Below, in pieces: positions 32,530 to 42,326 of a stretch of DNA of 64,000 nucleotides. The notes below the pieces were generated by a model. It was not told the DNA's origin. It was given only the letters and a program-made list of their open reading frames with translations, and made no database searches. The translations under genes and the position numbers were made by a program. Origin of the DNA: CAZLMW01 sp964560875 (GTDB lineage: Bacteria > Myxococcota_A > UBA9042); assembly GCA_964560875.1 (NCBI GenBank), contig CAZLMW010000020.1, positions 1-64,000 of the forward strand, written 5' to 3'. The number at the start of each line of letters is the position of its first letter. Position 1 is the first letter of the stretch.

Positions 32530-34527
32530 ATGCGTGTCGCTGTGCCCATAGCTCTGCTCGCCGTCGTCCTCATTGGGCTGATCCTCTGGGCGTTCATGGG
32601 TGGTCCGGACAAGGACGACGTCAGCCCAGGCCCCGACATCGCCAAGCTCGAAAAGCAGGCGGAAGAGGGCCGTGTCGACACCAACGACGATGTGCTTCGT
32701 GGACGCGTGGTGGAAGCCGGCGGAACACCGATCGCTGGGGCACGCGTCAAGATCGGCGAGGCAAAAGCGATGTGCGATGGCCACGGGCTGTTCTCGCTGC
32801 CCCACCCCGGCGCTGGCGTGCACGAAGTCGCGGTCGAAAAAGCCGGCTTCTTGTTCGCGCGCAAGGCCGGGACATGCTGCGAATCGATTCGCGTCGACAC
32901 GCCCGCAAAAGACGCACTCTTGACCCTCAGGATGCATCGGCCAGCCGGGGTTCGCGGTACGGTTGTGTCGGCCGGACGACCCGTCGAGGGCGCGTCCTTT
33001 CGGGCCCGTTATCGCGTGGCGCGGGGCCTGACTCGCGATGTGGCCGAGCTGACCGTGGATGTCGCTGGCAAGTCGGGAAGAGATGGGCGATTCGAGCTCG
33101 CTGGGCTGCCGGCTGGGCGCCTCCGCATCGAATCGGTGGCCACGACCGGGGCCGCCGTGGGTACCGTGATCGACCTGGCTCCCGGCGCCACATACGCTCC
33201 CTACGTCATTGAAATTCGCGCGGTCGCCGGACTGGCCGGCCAAGTGCTGTCGACGGAGGGGGCGCCGGTCCCGGGCGCGATCGTTGGGGTCGGCGACACC
33301 GGTGGCGACTGGCAGGCCACGGCCGATGGCAACGGACGCTTCCAGATCGCGGGAATCGCCGCGGGCACCTGGATGCTGGACGTCTCGGCGTCCGGATTCA
33401 CGCGGCACCAGGAGGCGTCGGTCGCCTTTCATCCGCATTCGCAGCTCAGCCGCACGTTCAAGCTCGGCCCGATCCGCGGGATCGCCGGCCGCGTGGTCGA
33501 TCCCGCTGGCGCCGGCATCGCGAACGCGACCGTCGTCATTAAGCGCGGCGACGAAGAGCACTGGGTGCGAACGGCCGCCGGCGGCGCTTTTCAGTACGGC
33601 GAAGTGGCCGACGACGTGCGCGACGCCATGTTGACCGCCGTGCAACCTCGCTTCGAACCACCCAAGCCGGTGCGTGTTGTCGTCGGGACGGAGATGGTCC
33701 TGCGCCTGGGCCCCGGCGGCACGATTCGCGGCAAGGTGGTGCACGCCGACGGGTCGGTCGAAAAAGCGGCGACCGTCCTCGTAACGCACCGCGCCGTCGG
33801 CAAACCCGACCCGCACGGACAGCCATCCAACCTGCGCACTGTGGCCAAGGTCGACGGCACCTTTGAGCTCGGGCCGCTTCGTCCAGGCGCCTACGACTTG
33901 CTCGCGAGGGCCGAAAAGCGGCAGCCGGGAATCGCCAAGAATATCGTGGTCAAGGGCGGACAGACGACGATGGCCACCATCACGATGGACGCCGGAGCCC
34001 GTCTCGTCGGGGTTGTTCACGACCAGGACAACACGCCGGTCGGCGGCGCGCATGTGGACCTCTACGCTCGACTCGGCGCCGAAGACAGCCGCAAGACCAC
34101 AACAACGGCGGCCGATGGCAGCTACATGATCGAGAAGCTGCCGCCGGGAAACGCCAAGCTTCGTGTCACCAAGTCGGGACACCTCGCGACTGTTGTGGCG
34201 GTTACCGTGCCGGCGCGCGGCGATGTGGCTGGAGACGTCACGCTGCGGCGCGCTGCGACGGGCTCCACCGCCGTCGTGGACCGGATCGGGGCCAAGCTCG
34301 TCGAGACCCCGGGCGGCTATGCACTCGCAGCCCTCGACGCGGCCGGAAAGGCGGCGGGCGCCGGCCTGAAAAAGGGTGATGTGGTCGCATCGGTGGACTT
34401 CACCGCGACCGAGTCCATGACGCTGCAAGAGGCCGCCAATGCGCTCAACAACGCGCCCCCGACCATGGTCACCGTGGAGGTGATCGGCGCCGATGGGCAA
34501 AAACGTTCCGTGTACCTGGACCTGTAG
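32530..34527 (+). CDS. Tandem carboxypeptidase-regulatory-like and PDZ protein
   Basis: A 665-residue envelope protein. An N-terminal helix (PIALLAVVLIGLILWAF) acts as anchor or uncleaved signal. About six carboxypeptidase-regulatory-like beta-sandwich repeats follow (each opens G-x-V-V-x-x-x-G-x-P-V-x-G-A-x-V, e.g. LRGRVVEAGGTPIAGARV and IAGRVVDPAGAGIANATV). The last 90 residues form a PDZ-like domain (AAGAGLKKGDVVASVDF). PDZ domains bind peptide C-termini; the beta-sandwich repeats commonly serve as spacers or carbohydrate/protein binders. No protease domain is present. It is convergent with the GGT-like gene. Confidence 0.85.
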   Translation: MRVAVPIALLAVVLIGLILWAFMGGPDKDDVSPGPDIAKLEKQAEEGRVDTNDDVLRGRVVEAGGTPIAGARVKIGEAKAMCDGHGLFSLPHPGAGVHEVAVEKAGFLFARKAGTCCESIRVDTPAKDALLTLRMHRPAGVRGTVVSAGRPVEGASFRARYRVARGLTRDVAELTVDVAGKSGRDGRFELAGLPAGRLRIESVATTGAAVGTVIDLAPGATYAPYVIEIRAVAGLAGQVLSTEGAPVPGAIVGVGDTGGDWQATADGNGRFQIAGIAAGTWMLDVSASGFTRHQEASVAFHPHSQLSRTFKLGPIRGIAGRVVDPAGAGIANATVVIKRGDEEHWVRTAAGGAFQYGEVADDVRDAMLTAVQPRFEPPKPVRVVVGTEMVLRLGPGGTIRGKVVHADGSVEKAATVLVTHRAVGKPDPHGQPSNLRTVAKVDGTFELGPLRPGAYDLLARAEKRQPGIAKNIVVKGGQTTMATITMDAGARLVGVVHDQDNTPVGGAHVDLYARLGAEDSRKTTTTAADGSYMIEKLPPGNAKLRVTKSGHLATVVAVTVPARGDVAGDVTLRRAATGSTAVVDRIGAKLVETPGGYALAALDAAGKAAGAGLKKGDVVASVDFTATESMTLQEAANALNNAPPTMVTVEVIGADGQKRSVYLDL

Positions 34528-34558
34528 GCCCAACGCCGATCGTTCAGAGCCGGCTGTT

Positions 34559-36100
34559 TCAATCGACGTCGAGGGGTGTTCCGCCGCGTCGTCGATCGCC
34601 GCCGGCTCCGTCAAGACCGACCGCGTTGACGCCGCCAAAGAACATGCTGCGGTCTTCGAACACGGCCGCGTCGGGCCACCGTTCAACGAGCGCGGCGACC
34701 GATTCCGCGGGCATGTCGGCTGCCTCGAACCAGAGCTTGTTGCCTTCGACATGCATCCGCGGCGCGTTGACCGCGACGTCGAGCGTCTGGCCGAAGGCGA
34801 GGTGATTGAGGACCCCGTGCAGGATCGCGCTGCGGATCCGGTTGCTGCCACCGCTGCCGAGCACGAAGCGCGGCTGACCACCCTCGACAACCACGGACGG
34901 CGCCATCATGGTGGTCATGCGCGTGCCAGCGGCGAGCTTGTGGAAGCCGAGCGGGTTGATGTCGTCTTCACCCAGGAAGTTGTTGACGTGGATGCCCAGG
35001 CCAGCGAGCGCGTGGCCGCATCCCTCACCGTTGGTCAGCGTCATCGAAACCACGCCACCGTCCTTGTCGATGACGCTGATGTGCGTCGTGCCTCCGAGGT
35101 GGGCTTCTTCGCTGACTCCACGGGCCTCTTTGCGCCATCGGGCGATGGTTGCGTCGTCGAGAAGCTCCGCGATGGCGCCCGGCTCTTCGATGCGCCGGTC
35201 GACTTCCGAGCGCCGCGCGTGACTGACGATCGACAACACGTCGGCGAGCGCGATGACGTGGTCGGGCGAAAGGAACGCGTGCTGGCCAAGATCGGCGGCG
35301 GCGGCGGCGCGCAGTCCGATGCCGATGAGCGTGCCGCCGGTCGAGGGTGGCGGATTTGTCAGCACCGACAGGTCGCCGTATGCAACCCGCAGCGGCTTGC
35401 GGACGACCGGTTTGTAGCGGTCGATGTCTTCGCGCGTTAGCAGCCCGCCATTGTCGGGAGAGAACGCGTCGACGAGCGCGTCGGCAAACGCCCCGCGTAG
35501 CAGCGATTCCCCTTCGGTTCCGAGCGCTTCGAGGAAATCCGCCAGCTTCTCATTGCGGATCTGCGTGCCCGGCGGCGCGATCATGCCATCGGCGGAGTAG
35601 AGGGCTTCGACCTGCGGCGTGAGCGAGACGATGGGCGTAAGCAGCGCGGTGACGTACCGCAACGACGCGCTGAGCAGGCAGCCGTGGCGGGCAAGCGCGA
35701 CTGCGGGCGCGACGACTTCGGACAACGGGGCCCGCCCGCCGCGCTGGTGGAGCTGAAGCAGGCCGAACATGGCGGTCGGGACCGACGCTGCGCCGCGGCC
35801 CACGTGAAACGACTGGGACGTCGTGCCGAAGTCGATCGTGATCTCGTGAAAATCGAGCTGTGCCGGCGGTTGCGCGCCGATGCCGGGCACGACAGTAAAG
35901 AAGTCGAGCACCTCGAATCCGCGCGCTGCATCTCCGTGGAGGGCAACTCCGGCGCCGGCCGGGCTCGCCAGCAGCGGTTCGGTCAGGAAGCTCGCGAACG
36001 CCGCAGCGACTGCCGCATCGACCGCGTTTCCACCCGCGCGGAGGATCGCCCTGCCCGCCTGCGCCGTTTGCCTGTCGCCTGCCGCGATGCGTGCCTTCAT
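34559..36100 (-). CDS. Gamma-glutamyltransferase-like Ntn hydrolase
   Basis: A 513-residue GGT-family protein. The self-cleavage nucleophile is Thr338 in GGTTHISVIDKDGG; the family N-terminus AILRAGGNAVDAAVAA, the PPPSTGG motif and the C-terminal GSGGSNRI loop are all present. Canonical GGT cleaves gamma-glutamyl bonds (e.g. glutathione) in the periplasm. Two features differ here: there is no signal peptide, and the D-x-R-E-x-A-P stretch, whose Arg binds the glutamyl carboxylate in E. coli GGT, is replaced by DFFTVVPGIG. This suggests a cytoplasmic enzyme of a GGT-like subgroup with a different substrate. The ATG overlaps the stop of the truncated HAD gene by 4 bases. Confidence 0.85.
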   Translation of the reverse strand: MKARIAAGDRQTAQAGRAILRAGGNAVDAAVAAAFASFLTEPLLASPAGAGVALHGDAARGFEVLDFFTVVPGIGAQPPAQLDFHEITIDFGTTSQSFHVGRGAASVPTAMFGLLQLHQRGGRAPLSEVVAPAVALARHGCLLSASLRYVTALLTPIVSLTPQVEALYSADGMIAPPGTQIRNEKLADFLEALGTEGESLLRGAFADALVDAFSPDNGGLLTREDIDRYKPVVRKPLRVAYGDLSVLTNPPPSTGGTLIGIGLRAAAAADLGQHAFLSPDHVIALADVLSIVSHARRSEVDRRIEEPGAIAELLDDATIARWRKEARGVSEEAHLGGTTHISVIDKDGGVVSMTLTNGEGCGHALAGLGIHVNNFLGEDDINPLGFHKLAAGTRMTTMMAPSVVVEGGQPRFVLGSGGSNRIRSAILHGVLNHLAFGQTLDVAVNAPRMHVEGNKLWFEAADMPAESVAALVERWPDAAVFEDRSMFFGGVNAVGLDGAGGDRRRGGTPLDVD

Positions 36101-36360
36101 TTAAGCGGTCTCGCTGGCTTCGCCGAGGATCGCATGGAGGAGCCCGGCGTCGCGAGGGTTTCGCTGTACGGCCGCGCCATCGCTTCGAGCCCGCGGCGCA
36201 TGATGAGCGGATCGGTCATGCCACCAAATGAGAACGCGAACGCGGACGCGTCGCCGAGTTGTTCGGTGATGGCTTGTTCAAAAGCGCGCCGCGCGGCGCC
36301 ACCGGTTGTGACGAGCGTGCCATCGATGTCGAACAGGACGATGGTCGGGCGCCGGGGCAT
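36097..36360 (-). pseudogene. Truncated HAD-superfamily phosphatase
   Basis: An 87-residue open frame starts with an intact HAD motif I (IVLFDIDGTLVTTGG) and the beginning of a PGP/Gph-type cap (RAFEQAITEQLG, then GGMTDPLIMRRGLEAM), but then stops. HAD motifs II-IV, carrying the essential Thr/Ser, Lys and second Asp pair, are missing. A complete member needs more than 200 residues. In a neighbouring frame the bases just before the GGT start read RNPRDAGLLHAILGE before a TAA, which could be further cap sequence, so a frameshift plus deletion is likely. The stop overlaps the GGT ATG, so translation may still couple to it. Confidence 0.65.
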
Positions 36361-36581
36361 CGCTGCAAGGTTGCCGACGGATGCTGGGGTGTCAAAGTGA
36401 CGGCGTTTTTCGCGTCCGTTTGCCGCAACTGCAACTTTTCAACGGTGGTGCGGAAAATTCACCCTTGCGAAATCGGGGGTGCGGACGCGAAGATGCAGAT
36501 GTCCTTCTCTCCGCAAAACGACAATCCCGGCGACTCTGAGTGCGCGGGTTTGTACTTGGTCGACTCATCTTGAGCGCGCTT

Positions 36582-39500
36582 ATGCCCAACAACTCCGTCG
36601 GTCCTCGGCTTTCGCCCGCCGCGATGGCTTTGCTTGCCTTTGCCGCGGCTTTCTCCCTTGTCGCCCCTGGATGTGGGTCTGACGAAGGCGGTGAAGGCAC
36701 GAGCAGCACCAACAAGGACGAAGATACCGGCGGCACCATCGTCGACGCGGGCGTGACGGATCCGGACACCGGCACCGCCGACCCGGACACCGGCGCACAA
36801 TCCGATATCGGTAGCGACCACCAGGACACGGCCACCGATGCGAGCGCCGATGCTGGTGGCGACGATTGCCCCGGTGGTGCCAATTGCGTGTGCAAATCGG
36901 CGAAAGACTGCGACCTCGGGTTCTGCATCAACACGCCAGATGGTCAGCGGTGCGCGCGAAAATGCGTCGACTCGTGCCCGACCGGCTTCAAATGCTCGAC
37001 CACAACAGGTTCGGGCGGCGATACGGCGAATATCTGCGTGCCGAAGTGGGGCAACATCTGCGATCCCTGCTCCGAAAACGCGCAATGTAAGGGTGTTGGC
37101 AACCCCGACGGGGCCTGCATCGATCGCGGCAACCAGGGCAACTTCTGCGCCGCGAGCTGCACGAAAGACGAGGAGTGCCCCAAGGACTACGTCTGCAGCA
37201 AGGCCAAAGACGTGGCTGGCAACGAGGCGAGCATGTGCGTGCCCAAGGGCGGCGCGGCGTGTTCCTGCTCGGCCGCGGCGATCAAGGCGCAGCTTTCGAC
37301 GACCTGTTTTGTCGCGTCTGGCAGCCAGAAATGCCCCGGAAAGCGCACGTGCCTGGCCGATGGCGCCAACGGTGCTCCCGCTGGTGGCGGCCTGTCTGCG
37401 TGCAAGGCGCCCAAGCCGATCGCCGAGGTGTGCGACGGGGCTGACAACGACTGTGACGGCGACACCGATGAAGGGACGTGCGACGACAAGAACGTCTGCA
37501 CCCTCGATAGCTGCGGCGGCGCGGCTGGCTGCAAACACGACAACGCCAAATCGCCCTGCGACGCCGACGATTCCAAGTGCACGGTCAGCGACTCGTGCGC
37601 CGACGGCAAATGCAAGCCTGGCAAGTTGCTCGCTTGCGACGACGGCAACGCGTGCACCGAGGACAGCTGCGATCCCAAGAAGGGCTGCGTCTTTGCGCCG
37701 AAGAGCCAGGTGCCGTGCAACGCCGACGACAACCCGTGCACGAGCGGCGACACCTGCGACAAGGGCGTCTGCAAGTCCGCCGGCAAGAAACCCTGCGCAA
37801 CCGACGACTTCTGCGTGCACGGCAAGTGCAACATCACGACCGGCAAGTGCACATACACGCCCAAGGTCGCTGTCCCGTGTGACGACGGCAACGCGTGCAC
37901 GCAGCAGGAGGTCTGCACGAAGGAACAGTGCATCGGCAAGGCCATCAAGTGCGACGACGGCAACACCTGCACGACCGACAGCTGCGACGCCAAGACCGGA
38001 TGCAAACACGCGCCGGTGGCCGGTCCCTGCGACGACGCCAACAAGTGCACGCACAAGGACGCGTGCAAGGCCGGTAACTGCGTCGGGCTCGCGATCGACG
38101 TCACCGCAACGTGCAACGACAACAACGTCTGCACCGACGACAGCTGCACGGCGACCAAGGGCTGCATGAACGCGGCGTTGAGCGGCAAGAAGTGCGAAGA
38201 CGGCATCTCCTGCACCCAGGACGACGCCTGCAACGCAGGTGCCTGCAAAAGCGGCGCGAACATCTGCGGCTGCAGCGCGGACAAGGACTGCGCCAAACAC
38301 GACGACGGCGATGCGTGCAATGGCTCGCTCTACTGTGACCTCACGAAGCTGCCGTACAAGTGCAAGACCAACCCGATCACGGTGATCAAATGCGCGGATT
38401 CGGGCGGTTTCTGCCGGGTGAACGAGTGCAACAAGAAGACCGGCAAGTGCGAGCAGAAGAGCAAACCCGAAGGCCTGCCGTGCGACGCCGATAACAGCAA
38501 ATGCACCGTCGCCGACACCTGCAAGAGCGGCGTCTGCGCGCCCGGCAAAGTGGCCGATTGTGACGACAAGAACGTCTGCACCAACGACGTCTGCGACCCG
38601 AAAGCCGGCTGCAAACACACGCCCAACGCCGCAAATTGCGACGCCGATGGCAGCGCGTGCACGCTCAACGACAGCTGCAAATCGGGCGCCTGCCACCCGG
38701 GCGCCAAGGCCAACTGCGACGACGGCAAGGCCTGCAGCCAGGACACGTGCGATCCCAAGACAGGCAAATGCGAAAACACGCCGACCGCCAAGCCGTGCGA
38801 CGACGGCAACGCGTGCACCATCGGCGATGCCTGCGGCAAGGACGCCCAGGGCAAGGCGACCTGCGTCTCCGGCAAACAGGTTCCCTGCGGCGACGGCAAC
38901 GCGTGCACGTTCGATTCGTGCGACGCGACCAAGGGCTGCCAGTACAAGAAGCTCGCGGACAATGCGCCGTGCGACGACGGCAACAAGTGCACGCTGGGCG
39001 ACGCCTGCAAGGCCAACACGTGCCAGGGCACCGCGCTCGACGTGACGATTCACTGCGACGACAAGAAGCCCTGCACGGTCGACAAGTGCGACAGCAAGGC
39101 GGGGTGCTTCCACAAGGCGGCGACCAACGGCAGCACGTGCGAAGACGGCGATATCTGCACGACGCCCGACGTCTGCGCGGCCGGCACGTGCGTCGCGGGC
39201 AAAGACACGTGTGCGTGCAAGAAGGACGCCGATTGCTCCAGCAAGGACGACGGCAACCCCTGCAACGGCACCGTGATTTGCGACAAGAGCGGCGCGGCGC
39301 CCAAGTGCGCGGTCGACCCGAAGACGGTCGTCGTGTGCGATCCGAAGAACAACACCGCATGCAGCCGCAACACGTGCAACTCGTTCAGCGGCAAGTGCTC
39401 GGTCAACAACCTGGCCGATGGCGCGACCTGCGACGCCGACGGCAGCAAATGCACCCCGCTTGATGCGTGCAGCTCGGGCAAGTGTGTCGCCGGCAAGAAG

Positions 39501-40265
39501 CTCGATTGCGACGATCTCAACGCCTGCACCATCGACAAGTGCGATCCCGCGAAGGGCTGCGTGTACGCACCGAGCGCGGGCAAATGCGACGCCGACAACA
39601 ACGCGTGCACCCTCGATGTCTGCAAGAACGCCAAGTGCACGGCCACCGGTCAGCAGGCGACCTGCAACGACAACAACGCGTGCACGGCCGACAGCTGCAA
39701 CAAGGGCAGCGGCACCTGCGTTTACACCCCGCTGACCAAGGCATGCGACGACGGCAACAAGTGCACGATCGGCGACAAGTGCGCGCTGAACACCGCGACG
39801 GGCAAGCAGACCTGCCAGGGCCAGGGCAAAGCGACGTGCGACGACAAGAACCCCTGCACCAAGGACAGCTGCGACACCGTGAAGGGCTGCATCTACACCG
39901 TCGACGCCAAGGCCGAGTTCGCCTGTTGGACCGGTGACCCCAAGAAGCAAGACAAGGGCATCTGCAAGTCCGGCAAACAGACCTGCAAGGCGGACGGAAG
40001 CAAGGGCGCGTGCGTGGGCGAGGTCAAGCCCAAGGCCACAGAGACCTGCAACGGAAGCGACGACAACTGCGACGGCTTCGTCGACGAGGGCTGCAAACCG
40101 GCGCTGGCGACGGTGAACGTCGGCGCGGGATCGGTGAACGGTTCGGTGGGCGGCAAAGCCGTGCTGCGGACGCGCGTGGGTGCAAACCAGGCCGCTGCGG
40201 CAAGCAACAAATACACGGTCCGCGTGGGATGGCTCGCATGGGTCAAAGCGCTGCTGGGCAAATAG
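36582..40265 (+). CDS. Very long cysteine-repeat lipoprotein
   Basis: A 1227-residue predicted surface lipoprotein. ATG at 36582 is chosen; a GTG at 36540 is in frame. Lipobox LVAPGC (Cys31), Asp/Thr-rich linker, then the shared N-terminal module (CPGGANCVCKSAKDCD..., CGVPC-like). One MopE-like motif (CDGADNDCDGDTDEG) lies near residue 285 and a second (CNGSDDNCDGFVDEG) near residue 1155. Between them lie some 850 residues of tandem cysteine repeats (CDDGNACTxxxxC, CDDKNxCTxDxCDPKxGC). The C-terminal 60 residues have no cysteine and form a small basic cap. Such a sequence should give a rigid disulfide-linked rod. Alternating lysines and aspartates keep it soluble. The P-domain protein gene follows 65 bases later. 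No enzymatic motif; function unknown. Confidence 0.9.
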   Translation: MPNNSVGPRLSPAAMALLAFAAAFSLVAPGCGSDEGGEGTSSTNKDEDTGGTIVDAGVTDPDTGTADPDTGAQSDIGSDHQDTATDASADAGGDDCPGGANCVCKSAKDCDLGFCINTPDGQRCARKCVDSCPTGFKCSTTTGSGGDTANICVPKWGNICDPCSENAQCKGVGNPDGACIDRGNQGNFCAASCTKDEECPKDYVCSKAKDVAGNEASMCVPKGGAACSCSAAAIKAQLSTTCFVASGSQKCPGKRTCLADGANGAPAGGGLSACKAPKPIAEVCDGADNDCDGDTDEGTCDDKNVCTLDSCGGAAGCKHDNAKSPCDADDSKCTVSDSCADGKCKPGKLLACDDGNACTEDSCDPKKGCVFAPKSQVPCNADDNPCTSGDTCDKGVCKSAGKKPCATDDFCVHGKCNITTGKCTYTPKVAVPCDDGNACTQQEVCTKEQCIGKAIKCDDGNTCTTDSCDAKTGCKHAPVAGPCDDANKCTHKDACKAGNCVGLAIDVTATCNDNNVCTDDSCTATKGCMNAALSGKKCEDGISCTQDDACNAGACKSGANICGCSADKDCAKHDDGDACNGSLYCDLTKLPYKCKTNPITVIKCADSGGFCRVNECNKKTGKCEQKSKPEGLPCDADNSKCTVADTCKSGVCAPGKVADCDDKNVCTNDVCDPKAGCKHTPNAANCDADGSACTLNDSCKSGACHPGAKANCDDGKACSQDTCDPKTGKCENTPTAKPCDDGNACTIGDACGKDAQGKATCVSGKQVPCGDGNACTFDSCDATKGCQYKKLADNAPCDDGNKCTLGDACKANTCQGTALDVTIHCDDKKPCTVDKCDSKAGCFHKAATNGSTCEDGDICTTPDVCAAGTCVAGKDTCACKKDADCSSKDDGNPCNGTVICDKSGAAPKCAVDPKTVVVCDPKNNTACSRNTCNSFSGKCSVNNLADGATCDADGSKCTPLDACSSGKCVAGKKLDCDDLNACTIDKCDPAKGCVYAPSAGKCDADNNACTLDVCKNAKCTATGQQATCNDNNACTADSCNKGSGTCVYTPLTKACDDGNKCTIGDKCALNTATGKQTCQGQGKATCDDKNPCTKDSCDTVKGCIYTVDAKAEFACWTGDPKKQDKGICKSGKQTCKADGSKGACVGEVKPKATETCNGSDDNCDGFVDEGCKPALATVNVGAGSVNGSVGGKAVLRTRVGANQAAAASNKYTVRVGWLAWVKALLGK

Positions 40266-40330
40266 ATGACCCGGTTCGTGGCGCCGCGATGACGGTGCTC
40301 GAACGCGACGGATTACGAGTGGAGCAAACG

Positions 40331-42181
40331 ATGAAGAGCATGAGCCTTCCCAAGCTGGTGACGCCCGCTGCTGTGGCGCTGGCCATCGCTGTTGGGGGCG
40401 TCTTCTGCCTGGCTGGACCGGCGCATGCCGCTGTTCCGCAGACCGTGCACCTCGAGGGTACGCTGCTCAGCAATGGCGGCGGCCCGGTCGCGGACGGCAA
40501 CTACACGGTCACGTTTTCGCTATATGCGGCAAAGACGGCCGGATCGGCGATGTGGCAGGAAGGCCCGGTCGCCATCGCGGTCAAGAACGGCCAGTGGGCC
40601 TACGCGCTGGGGACCAAGAAGCCGATCGCCGCCGCCGCCATCAGCGCCGCCAAGGAGCTGTGGTTTGGCGTCAAGGTCGGCAACGATCCTGAGCTGCCGC
40701 GGTCGCGCATGCACAGTGGATTCTACGCGCAGGCAGCGGCCACAGCGTGGGGCGTGAGCTGCACCGGCTGTATCGCCACGTCCGCCCTCAAGCCCGGCCC
40801 GCTCAACCTCAAGGGCCAGACCATCACCGCCAAGGAGTTCATCGGCGACGGCAGCAAGCTGACCGGCATCAAGATCCCGTCGGGAACGTGCGGCGCGGGG
40901 CTGCTCGCCAAGGGGATCGACAGCAATGGCAAGCTCATCTGCGCCAAGGCTGCGCCGCTGCCCGACGATGGCATCTCGCAGGTCAGCCAGGGCCTCGTCC
41001 ACGTCGTGGGCGCCATCTATGAGCAGACCGCGAAGGTCAACATCCCCGACAACAACCCCGCCGGTACGCACAGCAAGCTCGTCATCCCGAACGTGGGCAA
41101 CGTCGACAAGCTGACGTTCACCGTCGAGATCAACATCAAGGCCGGCAACAACGGCATCGGCAACCTGAAGCTGTGCCTCGTCGCTCCCGGTGGCGCGGAT
41201 CACAAGCTGAACGACAAGCCGTTCTGCGGCGGCGCCAAGCGCTACAAGCTGCACGACAGCACCGGCGGCACCGCCAAGAAGCTGATCGGGACGTGGCCCG
41301 ATCCCAACAAGATCCTCAGCGGCGACTTGACCAAGGACTACTTCGGCAAGAACCCGGCCGGCACTTGGAAGCTATGGGTCGTCGACACCAAGTACGACAA
41401 CAACTCGTCGTCGATCGCTGAGATCACATCGTTTTCGGCCAGCGCGCGGACCACTGGCAACAAGAAGATCGCCGTCCAGGGTCAGCAGGTCGTGACCGGC
41501 AACGCGTCGTTCAAGAAGGACGTGCACATCGCCGGCAACCTGACGATCGGCGGATCAAGCTCGCCGTTTCCCGACTCGATCGCCGCGCAGGTTGTGTTCC
41601 CGGCGGGTAGCCGCCCAATGCTGCTTGGTATCAAGCACGACTGGATGGACAACGCGTACAATATCCTGCCGCACTACAACTACGCCAGCGACATGCCCAA
41701 GGATAACAACAGCTTGCACCAGGCCGTCGATCGCATCGTCTGGGGCGACAAGGACGGCAACTTCAAGTGGCAAATCGGCGGCGATAACCGCGGCAACGAC
41801 AACGGCAACCGCTCAGCGCTGTACTTGACCACGTTCATCAAGAACACGTCGGCGTCCAACCAGAAGCACCAGGTGTGCTGGTACATGACAGGCTACCCGT
41901 GGGACGGCAGCTACGGCAGCCTCGCCATCAACGGCAGCAACGTATACTCGCGTGCCGACGGCTTCTCGGGTGGGTACTGCCGCGATGTGACATTCCCGGC
42001 GAAGAAGAGCTCGATCATCAGCGTGAAGGCCGGACAGGTCTACTGGACGTCGGATAGCGGCGCATGGGGCCGCGTGCAAATCGGCTTCTACAACAACTGC
42101 TGGCGCGGCTCGACGATGAAGTCCAAGAGCCTTGAGTGGGACTACTTGCGCTTTTACAAGTGGATGAAGTCCGAGAACTAA
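40331..42181 (+). CDS. Secreted P-domain/tail-fibre-like protein
   Basis: A 616-residue exported protein (signal peptide ending GPAHA). Residues about 35-125 resemble the N-terminal beta domain of tail-fibre-like proteins (LLSNGGGPVADGNYTVTFSL). A GDGSKLTGI motif near residue 175 is typical of fibre shafts. Residues about 215-375 are a proprotein-convertase P/Homo B domain (LVIPNVGNVDKLTFTVEI, then LCLVAPGG and GTWKLWVVDT). A short trimer-like repeat (ASFKKDVHIAGNLTIGG) follows, then an unrecognised C-terminal domain with conserved Trp/Tyr. P domains here have no attached protease. GGAG lies upstream of the ATG at 40331. It is probably co-expressed with the lipoprotein, as a candidate surface partner. 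Confidence 0.8.
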   Translation: MKSMSLPKLVTPAAVALAIAVGGVFCLAGPAHAAVPQTVHLEGTLLSNGGGPVADGNYTVTFSLYAAKTAGSAMWQEGPVAIAVKNGQWAYALGTKKPIAAAAISAAKELWFGVKVGNDPELPRSRMHSGFYAQAAATAWGVSCTGCIATSALKPGPLNLKGQTITAKEFIGDGSKLTGIKIPSGTCGAGLLAKGIDSNGKLICAKAAPLPDDGISQVSQGLVHVVGAIYEQTAKVNIPDNNPAGTHSKLVIPNVGNVDKLTFTVEINIKAGNNGIGNLKLCLVAPGGADHKLNDKPFCGGAKRYKLHDSTGGTAKKLIGTWPDPNKILSGDLTKDYFGKNPAGTWKLWVVDTKYDNNSSSIAEITSFSASARTTGNKKIAVQGQQVVTGNASFKKDVHIAGNLTIGGSSSPFPDSIAAQVVFPAGSRPMLLGIKHDWMDNAYNILPHYNYASDMPKDNNSLHQAVDRIVWGDKDGNFKWQIGGDNRGNDNGNRSALYLTTFIKNTSASNQKHQVCWYMTGYPWDGSYGSLAINGSNVYSRADGFSGGYCRDVTFPAKKSSIISVKAGQVYWTSDSGAWGRVQIGFYNNCWRGSTMKSKSLEWDYLRFYKWMKSEN

Positions 42182-42183
42182 CG

Positions 42184-42205
42184 TGATGCGCCGTTGGGCG
42201 CGTCA
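42184..42205. terminator. Hairpin between convergent genes
   Basis: A 9-bp stem TGATGCGCC / GGCGCGTCA with one G-T pair and a GTTG loop, beginning 3 bases after the stop of the P-domain protein gene. No clear T-tract follows. Its place between convergent genes fits a bidirectional transcription end. Confidence 0.5.
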
Positions 42206-42326
42206 GGCCAGGGCGTGTCCCTGAATTGGTCCGGCGCCCCATCCGGTCCTGCGGACGGCTGCTTGATTTGCCGGGCTTCGGTGTGCGGCAGCCTGTCTCT
42301 TGTTCGCGTCCTCGCCAGGAAACGAC

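Noticed and set aside
36459..39950. A 1163-codon minus-strand open frame opposite the second cysteine-rich lipoprotein
   Set aside because: Same antisense artefact of high GC3 and repeated Asp/Cys/Gly codons; the plus-strand frame has lipobox, MopE motifs and conserved repeats.
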